Source of the DNA: Heliopora coerulea
Lineage: Eukaryota; Cnidaria; Anthozoa; Scleralcyonacea; Helioporidae
DNA length: 64,000 nucleotides
Direction: 5' to 3'
Assembly: GCA_030142905.1 (NCBI GenBank)
Contig: JASJOG010000008.1
Span: 1,550,001 to 1,614,000 of the forward strand
A program made the translations under genes and the position numbers. Positions 47,001-59,000 of this stretch are shown here, piece by piece (positions within the stretch are counted from its first letter, which is position 1; each line of letters starts with the position of its first letter). Under the pieces are notes generated by a model. That model was given only the letters and a program-made list of their open reading frames with translations. It was not told where the DNA came from and made no database searches.

Positions 47001-50000
47001 GTAAACCAGGCTTAACGTTCCACAAAATATTAATCTCCTTTTTTCATTAGGTAATTTTCGTTATCCTTTAATCATTCTACGATGATAGAAGTATTTTCGT
47101 TTACTTTACTGAATTTCTCGCGTCGATCCCGGTCAAAGTGCGTGGCATGTGAAATCAACACAAAATAACGCCTAAATTATAACGCTAAACAGATAAAAAA
47201 ATACTTTTACTGTAAATGATCCAGAGCACTAATTAGCATATCCTGTTAGAACTAGATTTATTTCCCCTCATTGGTTGAGAGGCGTTATATCTTGCTGACG
47301 TCGAAAACTGATTTTATACCTTCATGAACCTTGGTCGTACCAATAACGCAGCACGTCAGCGTGGCTCGCTATTCGTGTACAACAAGCGCCTCTAAACCAT
47401 TCCTACCTAGTGATTGCAGTCGCCTAGCGACAGCAGCGGCAAATCTTCTTTCTCCACCCAGATTGGTTGTGACCAGTTTATAAATTGGTCCACTAAACAC
47501 AAAAGAGATCACAATTTAATGTAATGTTTATAACGCGCAGGAGTGCTTTATCGGATATAAAACACGAGGCGGAAGCCGAGTGTTTTGGGTCAGATAAAGC
47601 ACGTACTGCGAGTTTTTTGAACGGCTTAGAAAACGAAACGTTTTATACGCTAATTCCTTACGTAAGTTTGGAAATTTCTGTTTTCTAAGGCGAAAAATAT
47701 TGAGGAAAATTTGAAGTGAAATTCAGGATAAAGTCACACGTGCCTTTATCACATATAAAGACACGTGTATAAAGACATTTGTATTTTCCTCATGAATTCT
47801 TAATGAGTTTTTTAAGTAATTTTAACCCATTTGCACTTGGGTTTTTTTCGCCAGATTGGCAGACAGTACAATTCCTTCTTGGATAATTTCTCTACAATCA
47901 TGCCAACTCCCTTTGTACACATGTTAAACGTTTTATGAATATTCTTTATGAAGATACGCAGATCGAGACCATGGCAATGGAGCTAAATGAGGTCAATCTA
48001 TCCTAAGTATTTACTCCTCTTTATAACCTGCCATCGGGCATGCGATTTTTTTGAAGTGGAAGAAGCCAGAGGGTCAGGAAACGTACTAGATTAGAAACTA
48101 AAGATTCAAGCGAAGGGCTTTCGTCGGAGTGAAAAATAAAATCATGTAAAAGCTAGGTAGTATTTTCAAAGGTCAAAAACATGTGATGCAAAAATTACCA
48201 CTAAGATTAATAACAACGAAACAATGTAAATGATGGAAAGTCATTTGCAATTTTAGCTGTCGATCAGCAAGCAGGTAAAGGGGAAGCACAGACCGAGAAC
48301 TTAATGTCAGTGCGTAAGACCAAAATAAAGAAAATTAAAAACTTGTAAATTTATTAGTGTAAAAACAAAATTACTGGCGAATTATTAGTTTTCATTGCGG
48401 AACTGAAAATTAACAAAAATATAATTTACGAAATATAATTCAAATTATATTAAAATTATTACAAATTAATATACCAATCTATGTCCAATTTTCAAAAGTA
48501 AAATGATAAGACTAAAAAGTATGTTTTCACAGTATCAAAATGCTCTTTAAGAACATTGTCACTCATAAGTTTGTTGGAAAGTGAATTTTTCAAAGCGTGA
48601 AAAAATCCAAAGTAATAAAGATTGCAAGCCAAAAATTTTATCCAACTTCGTTCTTATAGGCATCATTTCACATGCACCTCTTCAAACAAAATTGACTGCA
48701 TCTCTTGTGGTAAATGCTGTAAACTCTACATCGGTTTACCTGGCAGACGGGTCTCTGACAGATTTGTTTAACATCTTCGCTATATGAGGTGCAATGATTT
48801 TGACAAACCTGTTTCACGTAATTTCAACAGTACCAACCACTCGTTTTGAGATATGAAATCTTTCCCATTTTGAGAAGCGAGTGATTTCGACCCTTCTAGA
48901 GAAACCCCTTCATTTAGATTACTAATTATTGTACCAGCGACGATGACTTTTTAGCTTTCTAATGAGGTGAGTTTGAAGATGTAAGGAATTTATCATTACT
49001 GCTCATCAAAGCAGATCCAATAGCCCAAGTTCAACATACGACTCAATGAAAACTATCCACATGTCTCTACGATGGGGTGTAAAAATGATTGAAGTAAATT
49101 TAAATCGGAAAATTATCTACCAGAAATATCAGGCAAAGCCTCGTGGTTTTCGATACTTTAATAGTTGTTAAAATATTTGTATCCAGTTACTAAAGTTTAT
49201 TTTCTGTTTGTTTTACGCCTCATCTACACAGTTCGATTGTTGCATACGATTGCTCCCCCTGATGTATGCGATTCACTTAAAAGAGTCTTCAAGATGCATT
49301 GCAACATTTGGAGCGAATAGATATCAAGATTTGTGGTCTTAAGTCATAATTGTACACGCCAAAGTGAAAGTCGTATCGTGTGGACAGGTCCTCCTAAGTT
49401 TATATTTTAGTTGTATGAGAGCTTGGAAATATCCTGAGATGATAGATGAATGATTGTCAAGCCCTATACTAAGAAAAACGATTTTTGAGCCCCAGACGGG
49501 AATCGAACCTGCAACCTTCCAATGACCGGTGAGACGCTCTAACCATTGAGCTACCAAGACTCAGATAGAGAGCCAAAGTGCAAGTTCGACATATATGTGC
49601 GACCTAAGCGCACATATACAGTGGCTTCCGCTCAGGTCGCACATATTTGTCGAACTTGCACCTTGGCTCCCCATCTGAGTCTCGGTAACTCAATGGTTAG
49701 AGCGTCTCATCGGTCATCAGAAGGTTGCGGGTTCGATCCCCGTCTGGGGCTCAGAAATCGTTTTTCTGAGTATAGGGCTTGACGATCATTCATCTATCGT
49801 CTCAAGGTCCTAAATTCATCAAACTAACTTTTCTTTATGATAAAATAAATGATTGAATACAGGACCGACATGAAGTGTAGAAGGATGGTACCACAGTAAC
49901 TTTGTACAGCTTTTCGATTGTAAGACAACTCTTAATTCCCAAGTGCTGTGCAACCAAAAATAGTCTTGACCAGGCAGAAAAGCCGTCTCTAGTACTAGCT

Positions 50001-53000
50001 GGAGGTTCGAAGGCTTCAGAGGTTTGGGAAACGAAAGTTCGAGATATAGAAAACAGCCTTTGTCCTAGCCCGAACTGAAGGAGACAAAAATTTATTTTCA
50101 ATGTAGATCCATCCATTGTCAGTCACCAGTTCTGCATTGTTTTCCTAGTTAGGAATGATCTTGGAGCATAAATGACGTTCTCCAACATTTATTTTCCAAA
50201 TACACAAATCAGACGATCAACGAAAAACATAAATTTTAACCTGCTTTGGTTTGAGCGATGGGATCTTCCAAGTTGCTGAACAGCCTTATCAGCGCTCCAA
50301 GGTAATTCCATCGTAATATGAACACGACGCCTTTGGTTAGCCGCTCTGATATCTGCATGGATGGATATTCCTTCAAGGAGAAAGAAAACATTTACTATGG
50401 TTTCTATGATTTTTTCCTAAAATGTCTATGCAAAATCTGAAAGAATCCAAAGGCATATCTTCATGTTAACAATGGGGCTTGCTTCACCTGACAAATTTTA
50501 CGGAGGCTATGGTAAGTCTCAAAAGGAAACTAGTAACCAAATAAGGCTAGGTACTCACGCGCAGATAATGATCCTGAGTTGTTATTATGTCTCGACTGCA
50601 ACTTTCCGCATCAATGCAACTATTAAGTTATGTATGGTTGCATACATCTTGGTAAGTACCTCATCGAGAATATTTTTAGGAACATATCAAGTTTTCAAAA
50701 TATTTCACATGGCTGAAATATTTAAAATAAAATACCTTTATCAAAAAAAAATCTCTGTACAACATCTCCTATAATTTCGTTAAGTCATTCTTCGGTGAAA
50801 AATCTGTCCTGATACCAATTGCCAGAAAAATTTACCGAAAAACGAAAATTGTGTCGCAATTGTGATAATCGTGAAAGTTCCTCTGCATGTCATAATCCAC
50901 ATTGAACTTATTATTTTAATGACAGAGATGCCCATATATAAAGACCAAACTGTGAAGAGCTACCTTAATGTAACCTTCATACCTTAACATCATTTTTACA
51001 ATAAACGTCAGTGCCAGCGACCGAAATTTTTGATGCCGAAAAAATGAACGACACCATAAGAAGACGTATGTTTTTAACTAGTGATGGGGTCATACTTCAT
51101 CGAACTTGACGTTTGCTTATTTATGATTTAAAATTGGGTCTCTCAATTACATCACAATTTGGTTCTTAAACAGTCGATGTCAAGTTAATGCATTTCGCGC
51201 TTGTATTTTTGTTTTCATAAGAGAATTTAATCAGTTTCCCGGCTTTTGAGTGTTACGTCGCAACCTGTCGATTGTACACACGTACTGTGTGTCTGCGTAG
51301 TCGTGGAACCGTGGAAATGTTCTCGACGACGTACTGTGTAGAAGTTGGACGTTGTAAAAATAATCAAGGGACAACAACTTATTCATTCCTTTTGTTTTGA
51401 ATGAAATTTTTTTATTGTAGTCGATGTTTCTGGTCTTCTTGGTTCCTGATCATGACTAGACAAACAAATTCTCTGCAAATTCACCGTACCATTTTTTTTC
51501 ACCAAAACCTACTTTGTTCTACTTCTGTGTCCATCAGTCAAAATATCCCTTCATAACCGTGTTTGTTTGATTCCTGGTACAGAACAGATAGTTTACAAGC
51601 TTCAGAGATGAAGAAGTAGACGAAGTTGCCATGCATATTTTTATTTGTTGTAGGCGAATCCGTGAGTGTACAACAAAAAATTCAGTTCAGTGCTTCCATA
51701 AGCTGTGTTGACAAGCTGGGTATATCAAAAATGAGTAACTTATGAAGGATGAAGAAGATTTGGAGAGTCACTCTACAACTGTTCCACTAACAGAATTGCG
51801 CAGCCCGTAAAATGACTCCCAAACGAAAATAAGCGCCCAATGCATTAGCTTGACACTGTCTCTTTGATGCAATATTCATACCTGTACTGGCAGCATCGGA
51901 GATTATTGCCACCAGTTTTTCACCATTCATGAAGCTGTTTTTCTGAAATGAGAACCACATATATCACTTTAAAACAGATAATTAGTGGATTTTTAAAAGT
52001 ATTTCATGCCTCAACGACACTGGCTATAATGCAGCCAGAGTGGCCCAAAAAATAATGATTCCATCAAAATGGAATTCAGAGAATGACACAACCACGCCCA
52101 CGGCAGACCAAAAATCGCCATAAAGGTTAAATTCGATAAAAAAAAAAAAGAGAACGCTCATGAGTAAAAAGTTATTTATGACCGTTTTCACGAAAATATA
52201 GAGATTTTGAGATGTAACAAGCTCAAAAGACAGCTGATATTTATATGAAGTACCAGAAGAAAACACTGTGAGACATTGACTCTGATCGTTGAAGCAAAGG
52301 TATAACAGGAGCGACGATGCAGTGTTTTGGCCAGAAATTTCTCCCCTCAGGTCAATCTCGCCCCTTCAGTCGATTTCTTGAGCTACATTTCCGGAAAAAA
52401 GGAGGTAAGTATTTGAAACAAAATAGGAAAGTTTGAATAAGGCAGACGTATATCCTTGAATGAGCCGGCATGACACTTACTCCAGGGGATGTTGGGTGCG
52501 CCTGCAAAACTCTGAACCTCCAAACCTAAGCATATCAACACAGTTTCACACCCGAAAAGATGAATAGCATTAATTTTGAAAACGTACTTAAATAGGTGAA
52601 TATCATCCTTCAAAGGAGAAACTCGGAAAAGGATTAGGATTAGGCATAGAGTTAGGCTTAGGGTCAGGGTTTTGATTAGGGTTAGAATTAGAGTTAAATC
52701 ATTCCACAGCGACGGTAAACCTATGTCTCACCCCGTTCCATTTCATGAATAGAATATTATGTTTGGTCCCACAATGAACCTAAAATAGTGGAAGCTTTTT
52801 CATTAGATGAGGTCCTGGAAATGTTGTCACCCATTTTTACAGCAGAAGTTCGAAGATGCCCAGGGACATCAACGTTTGGAAACTGAGGTCACGTGTAAAT
52901 TTACCGATAGATTTTAATACAGTCACACTATATTCCAATTTGAGGGTATAAAATACGACGTTGGTGATAGCTATAATACTTTGCTGCCAAATATCAGGTT

Positions 53001-56000
53001 ACAGATTTTGATTAATTCCTGCAACCGCTCTCTGTTCCAATATCTGGAACGTTCATACGTAGACTGAAAGACTGCGTTCCTGTGCACATGGAGCTTAACC
53101 CTGCTTTGTTGCCAGGGCACATTTCCTTCACGATAGTAAAACCGAAGCAGCAAAACACAGAATCGAAAGAGACTGGTTGGCCACATAGCCTGATTTAGAA
53201 AATCTACAAGACACTCGCCAATATAACCAATCGATGTTACATTATGAGACGAAAATTACCAATGACATTAATACACGGTAAACAGGTGCCTTACAAAATG
53301 AGGCAGTCGTATAAACCAAAGAAAAGAGTTATCGGCGCAGCAATAATGAAAAAATATGCAGACCTCTTGGATATTTAAACTGTCAACATTATTGCTGTCA
53401 GATTCCCTGGTTTGATAATGTGGTTTACTATCGTCGTTGGTCTTTACAATTCTTCCACGTCGTCCTGTCATCTCTGCTACACAAGAAGGGCCACCGAGTT
53501 TGTCAATAATTTCATCTAGAGGACTGGAAAAATAATGAAGAGAGCATTAGCGGTTCACTCATACTAATATTTATTACATTGCCATTGATTTTTCTTTTTA
53601 TCCTCCGGAGGTTGTACATCCGTAATCATTTAAATCATTAAGATATTCATGTACTTTACGAGAAAAATTTTCCATTTCTCTATATATGTCGGTGAACTCG
53701 AATACGCCTTGCCAAATTTCCCCAGTGATGACATAAGTATGGGTTATATATATTGAACAAAGTGTTTAAGCGATTTATCAACCCAGTGACGAAGCCCGAA
53801 CACCTATGGGTGAATAATACACTCGATACGCGGCAGAGGAAAATTCCAGTCACAAATATACGCTTGATACAGAAACTCCAAACAAATACCTTCGTTGTAC
53901 GTAAGGTAAAATAGGGATGTTAAACCTTAAGAAAAATAGAATAAACAAGAATACGATATTAACTCGGTTTTATAATTTTCTTTTTTTTTTTTTTTAATTT
54001 TTTTCTCCATTCGTAACCTTGAAATTTCATCATAGTAAATTAGACTATTTGGCTTTGGCGCGGCGTGATTCTAACAGGGATACCATGAAATGTGTTTGCT
54101 TCATAAGGGAGAGAATATTTCTTGTATCTATCTGCTTAGACAAATTAAGGTTTAAAAAAAGTTTAATTTTCAAAGTACGAATTTTCGGAAAAGGGAAGGT
54201 AAAAATGCGTTAAGAGCAACCTCGCAAATAAACGTAGCTATCCAGAACAAAGCTGCCAACAAAATTCCAAAGTTTTGTGGGTCAAGTCAAATTTCTGCCA
54301 AAACTTTAGGACAGAGGTGCGCAACCTTTCTGGTTCTGCGGGCCAAATTTCTGGCTTAGAATAATTGGCGGGCCACCAGTTTTTGCTTGCGCCTTCCATT
54401 TCCCTTCATGTGGTCGATTGTTCTATGGCAAAGATGCTGTTTTTATAACTTAATAAACTCCCTACCTTTGAGTTAAGCTAATTAGGGTGCAAAATTCGTT
54501 CTTGGAAAAGTTTGATTATGACATTTACTAACAATAAAAACTTCTAATTTTTAGTATAGAAAGTATTTATTTGTCAAATTGCAATTCTCTGCGGACCACA
54601 TAAACGACTGTCGCGGGCCGCAGGTTGCGCACCCCTGCTTTAGGACATGAGCATAAACAAAATATAGGCGGTCGAGTTCGACGATGTATTATCGCATTGT
54701 TCCGTCAGTACCTGAGAAAGTCCGTATAACAAACTACTTACTGACCTCACTGGTTCTCTGTATAATGGCGAAATATCGGACCCTGGCTTAATTCGTCCCA
54801 CTTCGTACTTAAAATATCGGTCCGATTTTTCACTGATACAAGACCTGAAGCTCAGTCAATAAGTAGTGATCATGTAAGTGCGATTGCTTACCCAGCAAGT
54901 CAATTTTGATCATTGAGACTTTTTATCATTTTATAAACAGATAGTATGGGAACGAATGAATAATCGTAAAAAGTTTACTAGCAGAAAAAGAAAAGAGCCA
55001 AATTCACACACCCATAATACTTCGAGAAAGGAATGTCTTTACAGGGCACTTTTGAGATTTAAGAAAAGAAAAAAATTTGGAAGATCTACAAAACAGGGGG
55101 ATTTTATTACTTCCGACGGTACTTTTCATATTTAACTATCTAACTAAATCCTGATTCCGCTACCTTCGTGAATGAACACATCTTAAATAAGAACTAACCT
55201 GGCAGGTAGTTTTATTTTCTTGACGAAACTTTTCAGAAGTTCTTTAGCTTGGACACACCACTGGTCGTCAACAACATTTCCACTCTGAATTAAATTAAAA
55301 TGACTGGTTTTTAAGGAATGCTTCAATAAAAATATTAATTGAATTCATGCATGAGCTTAACCACAGCACCAAGAGTCTTGACACTTTGAGATACGGTGCA
55401 AATGAAGTTTTAACTGCAAAAACACTTACAGGTTGTTGTATTTGAGTTGGGAAATACTGACTAATGAAGCGATCCAAAATCTCCTCAGAAGTCGAAATGA
55501 AGTGGCCGACGGAGCCCCCACTTCGGGCAACCTCGCTTTCCAGACTTGCCTAAAAACAAAAAAGCACTTCTGTAACAGGAGCCCAACTGTTAGCGGAATT
55601 TGGGGATATGTTGAAATAATCATCTACATAAACAACTCTTCCTAATCATCCATGATTGTGGCGAAAATTAGTTAGGACGCTGACAATAAACTAAATTTAA
55701 TTGAGAAAAGCCTTCGTTGAATACCCTGTCCTATATTTCAATGTTTTTTCGATTATGTAAAGTGTGTATTTCTTCCTCGAATATGGTGGGCACAATATGC
55801 GACGGCTTCTGCATCAAAATCGGATAGAGGAAGGGGAAGTGAATTATAAAAGATGTCACAACTTTTGCAACGATTGTGTCAGTGTATTTTATCCAAATGC
55901 TCAACATTTAAGGCGTTAGATGAGATTTATATACCACAATTATTCAATAACACATTGTAAGTACTACGATAGTAACTGGTACAAACGCCACTGTTTATGG

Positions 56001-59000
56001 AGTATGGATGAAAAGAACGCATTATTTGGGACAAAAAGATTGCGCAGTAAAAAATCTGGCTCTGCAATTTGCAAGCCAGACCATAAGTACAAACTTTCAA
56101 GCCATACCTCTCCGGTTGTTTGCAACCCAATAACGACACAATCTCCTGATTCTAATGCTTCTTTTGCTTGGCTCACGATGAAAGGTACTTTCATACTCAT
56201 GCTAAAAAAGATGATAAGCCGGGTGCAATTGCCAAGGAAACTATATATGTGGTCATTAATGATTAAAATAACGATAACGACAGGCCTTCTGGATTATCTA
56301 CTGCATCAAAAAGTGAGATAAAGGTAGGGCTGAAATTTTAGGCAAAAGACAAAATCATAACATAACGAAACAAAGTAACGTGACGTAACGCAATATAACG
56401 TAACGCAAAGCAAAGTATTGCCCTGTTATCTGTTGTTTAATAAAATTGATATCCTTGAGAATAATAACTGGCTAACACAAGGAGGCATTGATAACAATAT
56501 TGAAACACCTAAAGTTCAACTAAGGCTTAACAGTACTGGGCCTTCATTACCTGGCGGGTAAGTACTTACTCCCAACTTTTTAATGACTAAAGACAGCATC
56601 TAAATTTGTGCTAAGATATATTTTATCCAATGACCGTGCATGTACAAATGTATCGAAATATGATATAAAAATATAAGCATTTTGTTATTTTCGGAGTGCC
56701 AATTACATGGAATGCATACTCTTTTAGAGTAACACTTATCCTTTAAACTACCAAGGTACTTGATGTGAATGTACCAGTCCATATAGGTCAACCATCTTCA
56801 TGAAAATTCGTGAGAAGATGTGGTTCGGCTACCCACTGGCAAGTCGATCTTCCTTCAAATCATTGGACACTTTGCTGACATCTTCTCGTGGCTGGCTGAC
56901 CAACTTTGTGGAAATCACGTCAAAACCGAATAAGTTACCGAACTGAGCGATGTTGCTCTGCATGGAATTTCAGCGAGACGTCGCTGTTTCATTTCACCGG
57001 GATTACGTGATCACAGGAGGGACGCATGGTCGAACATACGACGAGAATCTGAGTAGCTTGCGAGATCAAAGTTTTCCCAATTTTATGAACGAAAATAAGT
57101 ATAATATTGCTTTTTTTGCTTTCCAAAGCCACCGTCTTTGGACTAACCAACACTTATGTCAGATACTGTGTACGAGTGGATATCTCTTATCAATATACCC
57201 ATGGAATCTTTTTCGAACATACAACACCCAGTGTTTTCGATCTCTCGTCACATTTTACTCCGATGAAGGGCTTTCCCTAGAAACCTTAGCATCTTGTTCT
57301 CTCATTTTTGGCAGATAACTGCCTTTAAACTTTTTCTAACTATAAAACTATTGTGATTGCATTGATTATACTTTACATAGGCGTTATTTTGCATGAAAGG
57401 CCACGTACAATCTAACAAATAGTACTGAAAGAAGTACTATTGTATTTCAACTCATACTTTTAAGGTTTAGAGGTGATAGTCATTCTCAATGTCAGGTTAT
57501 AGGTAACTACCTACCAAAGTTGCTTAAAAAACCTCTGATGGTTTGCCCAATATGTTGACCATATTCTATTATTCGCCGTAGTCGTTCTCGATATCGCAAT
57601 TTCAAGTGATTTCTTCAGCTCGTTCCTACATTAAGAACACGGAAATTAACTCTACAAGCTGACAAAGCGTAAGATGAAAACCAGATAATCACAGATATTA
57701 TATCTCACCATAAGTGGGCAGCTTTATCAAAAACGACGACTTGTTCAGAAGATAGCGTGGCTTCAACGGTTAAAAACTAAAGGAAGACAGACGCACGTTA
57801 ATTCAGGATAATAATAAAGGTTTGAAGAGTCAATTCTTAAAAACGCTTGTCGGACATCAAAACTCGCCCTGTTAAGGTGTACGACACAACATTTTCATGG
57901 ACTTAAATTGAACAATACAGAGTCATTCTCAATTTTAATAAAGATACTAAACGCGGGAATATTACATTTTTCACAAAACAAAGGAATTGCGCATGTCTTC
58001 ACAGTTCAAAACCTGACGTTTTATAGGAAGACAATTAAATTTACTCACATTTTCGATGAGTTCATCGTCGAAAATGCCCGGTTTCTTTTCAATTGTATGT
58101 ACAAGTATTTTTTAGCCATTTTCAAATATCAAAAAATTCCGGCATACTTGTGATCCAAATATTTCTAGGTAAAGTCAGCTGTGCCTATGTATTCTGAGAG
58201 AAAATGAGGCTCGTCCAATCAGAGGTTGGGTGGGATGTGTGTTATTTTATAATAACATTTAATCGCACAAATGAATTACGTTATAGGTCTACAAATACGC
58301 TGAATGAAAAGGCATTATGTAATTACAGAAATGAAATGATAACAGACTGAGTTAGGGCCTGTTAACGTAGAGCTAGGGTGAACCGTCTATAAGGGTTACC
58401 ATAGTAGGAGGGTTACGTTAGTCTGTCTTTCCACTATTCGTTATATTGTTTAAAAAACGATCAAACAAGCAAGCAAAAGGAGCCCCCGTCTTTGCTTCTC
58501 CCCTCTATCCCCCGTCAAGGGGACAGCGAGTTCACGGGAGCAGAATATCTGCAGAGTCCCATCCACACTGGTCCACCTGCACGCGGTCTTTCGAAGACTT
58601 GGGGTGCGTTACTTTTTGCTCTGTACATGTTTATATATGCAGTCTATATAATCCTGCTGCTTTTCATTAGGGACATTTTCACGAGATTCTATGCACATAT
58701 CACGCAAAATCGCATACTGAGTGGTTTGACCTAAAAAAATAATGGGTCATTTAAGGGTTAAGTCGTGTAAACTGATCGGATAGGGCAACCCTCCCAGAAG
58801 AGTCATGTTTCAGTGTAAAAGCGGGCAAAATATAGTCCATGGTATTGTCATTTATGGCTTCGCACGCATATACACAAGATGAAATCTTTCGAAGATATCG
58901 GGCTAACAATAGTGTTATGAATGAACAGAGAATTGCTTCAGCTTAAGACCATCCTGCACAATCGAAACAAACAAAGAAAATGATATCTGTGACAAGGACA

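Noticed and set aside
49480..49760. Two apparent tRNA genes in opposite orientation
   Set aside because: They have A and B boxes but belong to a repeated foldback unit with copies at 655-1078 and 5640-6001, and they lack clean acceptor stems.
49835..50116. 93-codon minus-strand ORF near SBNO exon 50241-50370
   Set aside because: It does not match the SBNO segment expected after motif VI, which is found instead at 47407-47492 with correct phase.
56950..57318. 122-codon plus-strand ORF in an SBNO intron
   Set aside because: No recognisable domain, biased codon content, no splice-site context and no second copy in the window.
58446..58734. Overlapping plus-strand ORFs, one with a hydrophobic segment
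   Set aside because: Two frames overlap over the same GC-richer patch and neither resembles a known family. The patch may be part of a repeat.
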